Shown: positions 1 to 6,295 of the stretch, piece after piece | Position numbering within the stretch: position 1 is the first letter of the stretch | How the letters are laid out: the number at the start of each line of letters is the position of its first letter | NCBI RefSeq assembly: GCF_002585305.1 | Contig: NZ_NUNF01000095.1 | Span: 1 to 17,275 of the forward strand | Direction: 5' to 3' | Source of the DNA: Bacillus sp. AFS037270 | GTDB taxonomy: Bacteria > Bacillota > Bacilli > Bacillales_B > DSM-18226 | Length of the DNA: 17,275 nucleotides | The notes under the pieces: model-generated | What the model was told of the DNA's origin: nothing | The model's database searches: none | What the model saw: only the letters and a program-made list of their open reading frames with translations | Made by a program: the position numbers and the translations under genes

Positions 1-112
1 ATGAAAGTTGATTAGCTCATTTTGTTACGTTGGCTTCATTTCATAAGAAATGAATATTATTGTTTGTTGACGTTCTTGTTTGTTTAGTTTTCAAAGAACA
101 ATTAGTGACAGG
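1..112 (-). other. rRNA operon leader (5' of a 16S gene outside the window)
   Basis: Read on the minus strand, this is the transcribed leader running out of the window at base 1. It contains a boxA-like TGTTCTTTGAAAACT and ends in AT-rich sequence with GAGCTAATCAACTTTC, which resembles the stretch just before the 16S start in Bacillus rRNA operons. Tandem strong promoters stand upstream. The 16S gene itself is not in the window, so the assignment rests on the leader signals. The same boxA-like sequence also occurs in 16S-23S spacers, but tandem promoters favour the 5' leader. Confidence 0.75.
86..100 (-). promoter_or_regulatory. boxA-like antitermination site
   Basis: The minus strand reads TGTTCTTTGAAAACT, the conserved sequence found before 16S and in 16S-23S spacers of Bacillus rRNA operons. 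The family role is loading NusB/NusE for rRNA antitermination. It lies about 20 bases downstream of the most proximal -10 element. Confidence 0.75.
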
Positions 113-117
113 ATAAA

Positions 118-147
118 ATTATATCACTTCGTTTTCCAGGATGTCAA
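118..147 (-). promoter_or_regulatory. rRNA operon promoter, proximal (perfect sigma-A)
   Basis: On the minus strand the -35 is TTGACA (142-147), the spacer is 18 bases, and the -10 is TATAAT (118-123) preceded by TGA, an extended -10. Both hexamers match consensus. A/T-tracts upstream of the -35 could act as an UP element. This strength fits an rrn promoter. Confidence 0.85.
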
Positions 148-189
148 ACATTATTTTAAAATATTTTCCCACCCGTTCAACGAGAATTA

Positions 190-218
190 ATATTATCAGA
201 TTTGTTTAACCTTGTCAA
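190..218 (-). promoter_or_regulatory. rRNA operon promoter, middle
   Basis: On the minus strand the -35 is TTGACA (213-218), the spacer is 17 bases, and the -10 is TAATAT (190-195) preceded by TGA. An A-rich stretch lies just upstream of the -35. It is the second of three tandem promoters facing the presumed 16S gene. Confidence 0.8.
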
Positions 219-284
219 CAACATCGTAATAATATTTTTTCAATGAGCAGTTTGCCTATCAAGCATTCCCTCATCAGGATTACT

Positions 285-313
285 ATATTACTATCATACT
301 CAAATGAAGTCAA
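285..313 (-). promoter_or_regulatory. rRNA operon promoter, distal (candidate)
   Basis: On the minus strand the -35 is TTGACT (308-313), the spacer is 17 bases, and the -10 is TAATAT (285-290). It starts directly after the terminator of the sensor kinase gene. It is less certain than the two proximal promoters because the region is AT-rich. Confidence 0.55.
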
Positions 314-333
314 CCTCTATTAAACAATTTTTT

Positions 334-369
334 TAAAAAATAAGCCTGAGTTACGAAACGTAATCAGGC
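334..369 (-). terminator. Intrinsic terminator of the kinase gene
   Basis: The stem pairs 359-369 with 344-355 (CCTGA-TTACG type arms, one bulged base), and on the minus strand it is followed by a run of six T (335-340). The stem overlaps the last codons and stop of the kinase gene. It separates that operon from the rRNA promoters. Confidence 0.8.
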
Positions 370-1742
370 AGCTTAACGATAAATGTACTTCCCTTTCCTA
401 TTTGACTGGTTACTTGGATGGTTCCTTTATGTGTTTCCACAATCCATCTTGCAATGGAAAGCCCCAATCCATGTCCCCCAATTTGGCGGGAGCGGGATTT
501 ATCCGTTCGATAAAAGCGCTCAAAAATCCGTTGATAGTCCTCTTTCTTAATCCCAATTCCCGTATCTTGAACGAAAATCCCTATTTCGTTCCCCTGTTTT
601 AAAAGGGTTAGCTTCACTTCACCGCCATCAGGCGTATATTTGATTGCATTGTCCAAAAGGATATAAATTAGCTGAGATAACCTTTGGGGATCTCCTAACG
701 CAATACAATCAGTTGGCGCAGATAACTCTAACTGAATCTGCTTAGAAGCAGCAATCGGTTTTAATGACTCAATCGCTTTTTCAGATAGGGGCCTTAAATC
801 AAAAACTTCAGTTTTAAGCTCGATTGTATTCGAATCAGAACGCGCGAGGGTTAAGAGATCACTGACCAAGTTCGTCATCCGCTTAACTTCCTCCCTCATA
901 TTGGCAAGTAATTTCTCTGACATTTCATCTTTTTCAATCGTCATATCCATCGCATCAACAGACGATAGTAAGACACTTAAAGGCGTTCGTAATTCATGTG
1001 ATGCATCTCCAACAAATTCACGCTGCCTCTTAAAAGCCGCTCTAATCGGAATCATCGCTCGTTTAGACATGCGCAAGCTAATATATATGGCAACTCCCAC
1101 AAAAACAATCCCTAACACGATCAGAATAACCAAGATCCAGTGAAATAACCGGTAAGCAAATGAGACGTCTTTGCCTATATAGATTTGTCCCATATATTGA
1201 CCTTTATAATAAACTTCATGGCTGGCAATCATCATATGAATATCTTGATTTTCATCAGGCGTACGAAATTCTCCTCTGCCTTTTCTTAATTTTTCATTCA
1301 TACTGATAATTTCCGTCTGTATTTCCTCGTGATTGGTCATATGTTTGTTGACAAGGGAGAGGAATTCCGGGCGTAACCGGGGATTGGCCTCGCTGCCTAA
1401 GACCACTTCTCCATTAGTATTGAGCACATAGTAAAAGGATTGATTGACTCCAGAAAAAATCACCTCTTGATTTTGGATTCCTCTTAGGTCACGTTGGCCA
1501 TTGTTACCCAACAAGTTTTCAATGTAATTTGCTTCCTTCGCGACTAAAGTCTGCAATTCCCTTTCCTGTGTATTGAGGATGACAAAATATAGAACCGAAT
1601 AAACAATTAAGACAAAAAGAAAGAGAAAAAGCATGAGAAGTCCACTAAAATTTCGGGTCAGCCGATTTTGTGTATTATTAAAAACATCTTTGTCGAACCG
1701 ATTGAAAAGCGGGCCTACAAATGAAAAAAATTTATGTTTCAA
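351..1742 (-). CDS. Two-component sensor histidine kinase (membrane, CiaH/YkoH-like)
   Basis: Membrane sensor kinase that should phosphorylate the regulator encoded just upstream. Two membrane segments (about residues 34-56 and 200-224) flank an extracytoplasmic sensor region of roughly 140 residues. No full HAMP domain is visible, only a short linker. The H-box DASHELRTPL carries His249, the N-box LLDNAIKY carries Asn365, the G1 box is DTGIGI (393-398) and the G2 box is GGHGLGLS (422-429), so the enzyme looks intact. The 463-residue length is normal. The start is a TTG preceded by AGGGG and overlaps the regulator gene by 11 bases, which suggests translational coupling. The sensor region contains HMM and a few His residues, but I cannot assign a ligand. 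Kinase identity is certain; the signal is unknown. Confidence 0.93.
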   Translation of the reverse strand: MKHKFFSFVGPLFNRFDKDVFNNTQNRLTRNFSGLLMLFLFLFVLIVYSVLYFVILNTQERELQTLVAKEANYIENLLGNNGQRDLRGIQNQEVIFSGVNQSFYYVLNTNGEVVLGSEANPRLRPEFLSLVNKHMTNHEEIQTEIISMNEKLRKGRGEFRTPDENQDIHMMIASHEVYYKGQYMGQIYIGKDVSFAYRLFHWILVILIVLGIVFVGVAIYISLRMSKRAMIPIRAAFKRQREFVGDASHELRTPLSVLLSSVDAMDMTIEKDEMSEKLLANMREEVKRMTNLVSDLLTLARSDSNTIELKTEVFDLRPLSEKAIESLKPIAASKQIQLELSAPTDCIALGDPQRLSQLIYILLDNAIKYTPDGGEVKLTLLKQGNEIGIFVQDTGIGIKKEDYQRIFERFYRTDKSRSRQIGGHGLGLSIARWIVETHKGTIQVTSQIGKGSTFIVKLPDYVS

Positions 1743-2406
1743 ATTTATAACCCACCCCTCTGATACTTAGAAGTTTATCTTGCTTATTAATTAAGGATAG
1801 TTTTTTGCGAATTAATTTAACCGTTGCATCAATTGTCTTCATCGTTACATCGGTATCAAGACCCCAGACACGCTCATAAATGAGTTCACGCGGCAGTACT
1901 TGCCCTTTATTCTGCACCAATAAATCTAAGAGCTGAAATTCACGGGGACTAAACTGGATGTCAGTCTCACCGAACCGGACCGAATGGCTTGCCCTATTTA
2001 GGATCAGTCCGTTTATCTCTGTTTCATCCTCTACAATAGGTGCAAAATTCCTGCGAGACAATGCACGCAGTCTAGCCATCAGCTCATCTATTTCAAACGG
2101 TTTAACCAGATAATCATCTGCGCCAGAATCAAGACCTTCAATCCTATCTTGGACGGTGTCTTTGGCCGTTAACATCAGGATGGCCCCTGAATATCCTTGT
2201 TTACGTAATTTCCTGCAAACACCCACACCATCGCCATTTGGCATCATCCAATCCATAATGATCACATCATAGTGGGCAGATGTTGCATAATAGAAGGCGT
2301 CATCCCCTTCCTTTACCCATTCAACATTGCAATGACCTTTCTTTTTCAACATATATACCATTAAGTCACCAAGGCGATGATCATCTTCTGCTAATAGCAC
2401 ATTCAT
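1732..2406 (-). CDS. OmpR-family response regulator
   Basis: DNA-binding response regulator, the partner of the overlapping kinase. The receiver domain (about 1-115) has the acidic pocket Asp8-Asp9, the phosphoacceptor Asp52 in IIMDWMMP, Thr80 and Lys102. The C-terminal winged helix (about 125-224) ends in the usual RGVGYKFE. An ATG lies three codons earlier (2415), but the AAAGGAG site sits only one base before it. The ATG at 2406 has ten bases of spacing and gives 224 residues, so I chose it. The promoter upstream carries a TTAAGA direct repeat also found before the adaptor gene. I infer autoregulation and control of the adaptor/PepSY operon. Family is certain; target genes are inferred. 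Confidence 0.93.
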   Translation of the reverse strand: MNVLLAEDDHRLGDLMVYMLKKKGHCNVEWVKEGDDAFYYATSAHYDVIIMDWMMPNGDGVGVCRKLRKQGYSGAILMLTAKDTVQDRIEGLDSGADDYLVKPFEIDELMARLRALSRRNFAPIVEDETEINGLILNRASHSVRFGETDIQFSPREFQLLDLLVQNKGQVLPRELIYERVWGLDTDVTMKTIDATVKLIRKKLSLINKQDKLLSIRGVGYKFET

Positions 2407-2445
2407 ATTTAACATGCTCCTTTTTTTCTACTTTTGTCTATAAGT

Positions 2446-2477
2446 ATCCTAAAGATGAATTCTTAAGTTTGTCTTAA
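2446..2477 (-). promoter_or_regulatory. Regulator promoter with TTAAGA direct repeat
   Basis: On the minus strand TTAAGA occurs at 2472-2477 and again at 2461-2466, an 11-bp period as expected for an OmpR-type dimer on one DNA face. Nine bases later comes TAGGAT (2446-2451), a plausible -10. An alternative -10, TATAGA, lies at 2437-2442, 18 bases after the second repeat. The repeat occupies the -35 position, as in activator-dependent promoters. The same arrangement occurs before the adaptor gene. Confidence 0.6.
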
Positions 2478-2478
2478 A

Positions 2479-2526
2479 AGAAAAATGAAGCACCCAAGCT
2501 GAAGCTCGGGTGTGCTTCCTCTTTTT
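2479..2526. terminator. Bidirectional terminator-like hairpin
   Basis: Arms starting GAAGC (2487) and ending GCTTC (2518) form a long stem with a small internal mismatch. On the minus strand it is followed by five T interrupted from more T by one C, and on the plus strand by five T (2522-2526). It stands immediately upstream of the regulator promoter and insulates it from the adaptor/PepSY operon. Confidence 0.7.
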
Positions 2527-2532
2527 GAATAA

Positions 2533-2676
2533 TTATTTTACTAAACTAACCGTTTGCTCTTTTAACTTTTCAATTTCCTTGTTTAACTCATCGTCATCGA
2601 CAAAATTTCGTAAAATAAAAAGAGAGCCCCACCCATGTTTGTGGGAAGGTACTCTCTTAATGGTCTTTTTATGCAA
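2533..2676 (-). CDS. Possible 47-residue small protein (unrecognised)
   Basis: A short reading frame starts at a TTG that overlaps the end of the PepSY-TM gene by eight bases. It ends in TAA 15 bases before a terminator-like hairpin. The first part is basic, with KKTIKR near the start and a Trp/Phe-containing middle. The last part is acidic then heptad-like: FVDDDELNKEIEKLKEQ, a likely short coiled coil. The composition of this tail looks coded rather than random. Against it: the ribosome site is weak and a terminator-like hairpin lies inside the frame. It could be a real small protein, or the 3' remnant of a lost gene. I do not recognise a family. Confidence 0.3.
   Translation of the reverse strand: MHKKTIKRVPSHKHGWGSLFILRNFVDDDELNKEIEKLKEQTVSLVK
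2611..2658 (-). terminator. Terminator of the adaptor/PepSY operon
   Basis: On the minus strand AAGAGAG (2652-2658) pairs with CTCTCTT (2620-2626), with an inner CCCAC/GTGGG pairing, then a T-rich tail (2611-2620). It lies 11 bases after the PepSY-TM stop. It overlaps the possible small frame, so either that frame is read by leaky termination or one of the two calls is wrong. Confidence 0.7.
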
Positions 2677-3190
2677 TTTCTCTTTCTGCTTTTAATCTTT
2701 TTCTTTTTCTATCTGCAGCAAGCACCTTCATGGATAGGTAGATTCCTGATCCAGTTAAGAAAATCATGGCGATGCCTGTTAGGTCAATTAACCATGTGAT
2801 ATCGGTAGTTCCGATTCTTCCTTCGTGCAGACCTCTAACAATACTCATAAGCGAACCTGATTGTGAACCTTCACCGCCTCTTCCTCCCATAGCAGGAACC
2901 TGACCATTTGTATTACCTTGTGTGTTAGCTACCGTTTGGTTATTTGTAGTGCCATTAGATTGGGTGGCAGTGCCGGACTGTGCTGTCTGGCCAGTTGTTT
3001 GACTAGTATTATTTGTAGTGGTGCTTTGTTGCGGCATCATCATACCTTGTTTAAAATTAGCTCCGCCTTCTGTCCGTGACTGACCGATCAGCCATGGCTC
3101 ATTCATGAGCAGCCCTGTAATTGACTCCATTAGAATAAATATTGAACAAATTAACCCAATCCATAAGTGTGCTTGTCGTGTTTTTTTCAT
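2669..3190 (-). CDS. PepSY-associated TM protein
   Basis: Small membrane protein with two segments (about residues 8-29 and 132-155). Between them is an extracytoplasmic loop of about 100 residues, low complexity and rich in Thr, Gln, Asn and Gly. The start MKKTRQAHLWIGLICSIFIL and the stretch LHEGRIG followed by WLIDLTGIAMIFLTGSGIYL are typical of the PepSY-associated TM family. No PepSY domain proper is present. The loop contains GMMMPQQ and MGGRGG, matching the Met/Gly-rich tail of the adaptor encoded 30 bases upstream. The start has AAAGGAG nine bases before it. The role is not established. It probably works with the adaptor in the membrane, and the neighbouring two-component system likely controls it. 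Confidence 0.8.
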   Translation of the reverse strand: MKKTRQAHLWIGLICSIFILMESITGLLMNEPWLIGQSRTEGGANFKQGMMMPQQSTTTNNTSQTTGQTAQSGTATQSNGTTNNQTVANTQGNTNGQVPAMGGRGGEGSQSGSLMSIVRGLHEGRIGTTDITWLIDLTGIAMIFLTGSGIYLSMKVLAADRKRKRLKAEREIA

Positions 3191-3220
3191 AATAATATTC
3201 TCCTTTTTATAATTATTTTT

Positions 3221-4201
3221 TTAGTTGCCTGTCTTTCCGCCTGTTGTACCTTGTCCACCACTTGGCGGCGCCATGTCCTGACCATCAAAGTTTCGACCCA
3301 TACCTTGACCTTGCATCATACCGCCTTGATTAGTAGAAGAACTGCTTGAAGTCAACTCTGGTAACTGAACAGTTTGGCCTTCTGTAACTCCTTCTGTGAT
3401 TTCCACATATTCGTCTGTTTCAATACCAGTTTTAACCGTTTTTTGCTCACCGGTAGTTCCAGAAGAACTGTCTGTGCTGCCATTGGCTGAAGCAATAATC
3501 ACATATTTTTCTTTATTGTCATTTGTATAAATCGCATCTACAGGAACATATAATGCATCTGTCTTACTAGCAGTTAAGATAGTAGCTGATGTACTCATCC
3601 CTACTTTTAGGTTGGTTGGTTTATCAATATGAATGGTTACATTAAAGGTGGATGAACCACTTGATGAGGTTCCTTCCTCTGCAACTGCTGTAACTTTCCC
3701 TGTGTATGTCGCATCTGGGTAAGCACTTACTGTTAAAGTTACCGTCTGTCCTACTTTTACTTTTGGAATATCTAATTCATCTACCGAAACAACTGTTTGT
3801 AAATCGTTGTAATTGGTAAGATGAGCAACGACCATACCCTTGTTAATTCGATCGCCTGAAGCAACCGACACCGTAGTAATGGTTCCACTTGTTGGCGCAG
3901 TAATTGGATCACTATCATCCGTAAAGGTTACTAATTCGTCTCCGGCGCTCACTGTGTCGCCAGCAGATACTAAAACCTCATCAATTTCGTTATTGTCCTC
4001 TGTTGCTTTAATATCCTCGGTGGTTACTGGTTCAACTGTTCCAGAACCACTAATTGTTACTTCTAACTTTCCTTTTTGTACAGTAGCCGTTCGAACCTGC
4101 GTAGTAGTACTTGTACTAGCACTGCTTTTGGAGTGAAACCATTGATAGCCGACATACCCAACAACTAGTACACTTATCAATATCCAAATCCACTTCTTCA
4201 T
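3221..4201 (-). CDS. Membrane-fusion / efflux adaptor protein (HlyD/MacA/YknX-like)
   Basis: Membrane-anchored adaptor of the type that joins efflux pumps. An N-terminal anchor (about residues 3-22) is followed by a Ser/Thr linker and a lipoyl-like domain (about 65-130). A beta-barrel (about 132-210) and a membrane-proximal domain (about 215-282) complete the fold. The two lipoyl halves, DEVLVSAGDTVSAGDELV and APTSGTITTVSVASGDRINK, are joined by only a few residues, so the usual alpha-hairpin is absent. The last 40 residues are Met/Gly/Gln-rich (GGMMQGQGMG). The start has AAAGGAG nine bases upstream. It is first in an operon with the PepSY-TM gene. No YknY/YknZ-like ABC genes adjoin it, so its transporter partner is unknown. 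Confidence 0.85.
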   Translation of the reverse strand: MKKWIWILISVLVVGYVGYQWFHSKSSASTSTTTQVRTATVQKGKLEVTISGSGTVEPVTTEDIKATEDNNEIDEVLVSAGDTVSAGDELVTFTDDSDPITAPTSGTITTVSVASGDRINKGMVVAHLTNYNDLQTVVSVDELDIPKVKVGQTVTLTVSAYPDATYTGKVTAVAEEGTSSSGSSTFNVTIHIDKPTNLKVGMSTSATILTASKTDALYVPVDAIYTNDNKEKYVIIASANGSTDSSSGTTGEQKTVKTGIETDEYVEITEGVTEGQTVQLPELTSSSSSTNQGGMMQGQGMGRNFDGQDMAPPSGGQGTTGGKTGN

Positions 4202-4269
4202 TTATCTAAACTCCTTTTATCATGGAACAGTCCGGACCCGCTCCAAGCATTTTTTTATTTCATGAGCCT

Positions 4270-4301
4270 ATTATCATGTGCGTCCCTTAACTTATCCTTA
4301 A
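4270..4301 (-). promoter_or_regulatory. Adaptor operon promoter with TTAAGG direct repeat
   Basis: On the minus strand TTAAGG occurs at 4296-4301 and at 4285-4290, an 11-bp period. Nine bases later is GATAAT (4270-4275), a good -10. Repeat, spacing and -10 position match the site before the response regulator gene. A separate TTGACT (4315-4320) lies further upstream but has no good -10 at normal spacing. Confidence 0.6.
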
Positions 4302-4322
4302 TAAAAATTAAAAAAGTCAAAA

Positions 4323-4431
4323 AGTGCCTGACACCAATAAATGGTTTAGGATAGTGTTAATGTCACTAATGGTGTCAGGCACCAATAAACAGTTTAGGAA
4401 AGTGCTAATGTCGCTAATGGTGTCAGGCACC
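4323..4431. repeat. REP-like 48-bp repeat, locus 1 (three motif copies)
   Basis: The 13-bp motif GGTGTCAGGCACC occurs at 4371-4383 and 4419-4431, with an opposite-orientation copy (12 of 13 bases) at 4323-4335. Motif centres are 48 bp apart. The units 4336-4383 and 4384-4431 are imperfect direct repeats of each other. GGTG and CACC can pair as a short hairpin. The locus sits between the divergent adaptor and bceR genes. Confidence 0.85.
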
Positions 4432-4502
4432 AGCTTATAGCACGAAAAAAGGATATATTATACAATTAGCGTAAGATATGTTAGAGTGCGGCGGTGATAT
4501 TA

Positions 4503-5186
4503 ATGTTTAAGTTATTATTAATTGAAGATGATCAAACGCTTTTTAATGAAATAAAAGACCGGCTTATGGGCTGGTCTTATGATGTGTATGGGATTAGTGA
4601 TTTCAGTCAGGTGATGCAAGAGTTTACGAGTGTTAAACCCGATTTAGTAATTATTGATATTCAGCTTCCAAAATTTGATGGTTTTCATTGGTGCCGGATG
4701 ATTCGATCCCATTCGAATGTTCCGATTTTATTTCTCTCTTCACGCGACCATCCGACAGACATGGTTATGTCCTTGCAGCTTGGTGCTGATGATTTCATCC
4801 AAAAACCGTTCCATTTTGATGTACTGATTGCCAAAATTCAAGCGACCCTTCGCCGTGTTTATAATTACAATCATGAACAAATAACCCTGAAAACCTGGCA
4901 GGCTGCAACGATCGATGTTGAAAAAAGCACGGTCAGCAGCACGGCCGGGACGGTAGAGCTCACAAAAAACGAGATGTTTATTTTAAAAAAGCTGATTGAG
5001 CAAAAAAATAAAATTGTCAGCCGAGAAGAATTAATTAAAAGCCTGTGGGATGATGAGCGGTTTGTTAGTGATAACACGTTAACGGTCAATCTTAACCGGC
5101 TGCGAAAAAAGCTGGACGAGCTTAATCTCGGACGATTTATTGAAACAAAGGTTGGCCAAGGATACATGGCATGTGAAGAGGTGTAA
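4503..5186 (+). CDS. bceR: Bacitracin-type response regulator BceR
   Basis: OmpR-family regulator of a Bce module, expected to switch on bceAB when cell-wall-targeting peptides such as bacitracin are sensed. The receiver domain starts MFKLLLIEDD and has the phosphoacceptor Asp52 in IIDIQLP. The KPF motif with its conserved Lys follows, and a winged helix ends in ETKVGQGYMA. Sequence and length (227) agree closely with B. subtilis BceR from memory. A GTG nine bases upstream (4494) is in frame, but it lies inside the ribosome site GGCGGTGAT, so the ATG at 4503 is preferred. bceS follows two bases after the stop. The upstream promoter is not obvious. Confidence 0.93.
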   Translation: MFKLLLIEDDQTLFNEIKDRLMGWSYDVYGISDFSQVMQEFTSVKPDLVIIDIQLPKFDGFHWCRMIRSHSNVPILFLSSRDHPTDMVMSLQLGADDFIQKPFHFDVLIAKIQATLRRVYNYNHEQITLKTWQAATIDVEKSTVSSTAGTVELTKNEMFILKKLIEQKNKIVSREELIKSLWDDERFVSDNTLTVNLNRLRKKLDELNLGRFIETKVGQGYMACEEV

Positions 5187-5188
5187 AC

Positions 5189-6196
5189 ATGGTGATTAAA
5201 ACCTTTTTAAAAGAAAGACGGAGCTGGATTGTTCTTTTTTTCTGTTTACAGTTACTAGTCCTTTTTACAGGCTATATTGATTCCGCCATAAAATTTACAC
5301 CCCTTCTCTATATTGTTTTTCTATCGACGCTTATTTTTGTGATCTTTTTGTGCTTTCGCTTCCATAAGGAAACGAAATTTTATGCTTCTTTATCGGAATG
5401 GGAAAACAATCTCGATTTAACTAATATGGCCAAGGCGGAAACTCCGTTTGAAAAAATAATTGAGGAAAGTATTGTGAACCAAACAGTGTTGCTCAAACAA
5501 ACGATTTCGAATAATTTGGTGTCTGTGGAACAGGAAAAAGATGAGCTTTTATCTTGGATTCATGAAGTCAAAACACCTTTGACAGCAATGCATCTAATGA
5601 TAGACCGTTTAGAAGAAAGTCCATTGAAAGCACAGTTATCTATAGAATGGCTGCGAATCCACCTGCTGCTTGATTCACAACTTCATCAAAAGCGCCTGCC
5701 CTTTATGGAGAATGATTTATATATAGAAGAGACTGACTTAAAAGCCTTACTTTTTAAAGAGATTAAAACGTTGCAATCCTGGTGTATGCAAAAAGGGATC
5801 GGCTTTGAAGTCGAATTAGAAGCAGCTTCTGTCTTAACCGATGCTAAGTGGCTGGCTTTTATTATTCGCCAGCTGTTAACAAACGCAGTGAAATACAGCT
5901 CGGCATCGGATATTGTTATACGAAGTTTTATGGAGGATGACCGAACCAAGCTGATGGTCCAGGATTTTGGGCGCGGCATTGACCCAAAAGACCTGCCGCG
6001 CATTTTCGATAAGGGCTTTACCTCAACAACTGTTCACCATGACAATGCCTCTACAGGCATGGGTTTATATTTAACCAAGAAAATCTCTAAGTCTTTATTG
6101 ATTCATATCGATGTCCTATCAGACCCCGGCCTTGGGACCACGTTCACGTTAACCTTTCCACAAAAAAATGAATTCGGCGCGATTTCAGGCATGTGA
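5189..6196 (+). CDS. bceS: Intramembrane-sensing histidine kinase BceS
   Basis: Sensor kinase with two membrane segments (about residues 13-30 and 38-57) and almost no extracytoplasmic loop. Such kinases do not bind drug themselves; in B. subtilis they read the state of the BceAB transporter. His125 lies in WIHEVKTPLTAM, the N-box Asn232 in LLTNAVKY, Asp259 in DFGRGID and Gly290 in STGMGLYL, so it looks active. Length 335 equals the family norm. It starts two bases after the bceR stop with GAAGAGGTG as ribosome site. Its stop codon lies inside a palindrome that may be the bceA operator. Confidence 0.93.
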   Translation: MVIKTFLKERRSWIVLFFCLQLLVLFTGYIDSAIKFTPLLYIVFLSTLIFVIFLCFRFHKETKFYASLSEWENNLDLTNMAKAETPFEKIIEESIVNQTVLLKQTISNNLVSVEQEKDELLSWIHEVKTPLTAMHLMIDRLEESPLKAQLSIEWLRIHLLLDSQLHQKRLPFMENDLYIEETDLKALLFKEIKTLQSWCMQKGIGFEVELEAASVLTDAKWLAFIIRQLLTNAVKYSSASDIVIRSFMEDDRTKLMVQDFGRGIDPKDLPRIFDKGFTSTTVHHDNASTGMGLYLTKKISKSLLIHIDVLSDPGLGTTFTLTFPQKNEFGAISGM

Positions 6197-6212
6197 CAAA
6201 AATGTCACATGC
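6189..6212. promoter_or_regulatory. Putative BceR operator before bceA
   Basis: A perfect inverted repeat: GCATGTGACA, four A, TGTCACATGC. Its core TGACA-N4-TGTCA resembles, from memory, the operators of BceR-like regulators. It lies 84 bases before the bceA start, where such sites are found. It overlaps the bceS stop codon. It could also act as a weak terminator (TTTGCTGTTTTG follows), but the T-run is poor. Confidence 0.6.
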
Positions 6213-6260
6213 TTTGCTGTTTTGTTCGGCTAATCGAAGGAGAAGTCAACCGGCAAATTT

Positions 6261-6266
6261 TATAAT
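6261..6266 (+). promoter_or_regulatory. Candidate -10 of the bceAB promoter
   Basis: TATAAT lies 30 bases before the bceA start and 49 bases after the putative BceR operator. The -35 region 17-18 bases upstream (AAGGAG/AGGAGA) does not match consensus, as expected for a promoter needing an activator. Confidence 0.5.
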
Positions 6267-6295
6267 TGGATTATCAAATAAAGGAGCGTGTTCGT

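Noticed and set aside
2510..2695. 61-residue plus-strand frame
   Set aside because: It spans two hairpins, has no ribosome site and runs opposite the PepSY-TM end; the minus-strand frame has the more protein-like composition.
351..4201. Whole minus-strand block as one operon
   Set aside because: Two terminators (2611-2658 and 2479-2526) and a promoter with direct repeats separate the adaptor/PepSY genes from the regulator and kinase.
4336..4431. Two similar 48-bp units resembling a short CRISPR array
   Set aside because: The parts between the 13-bp motifs are homologous to each other rather than unique spacers, only two units exist, and no cas gene is near.
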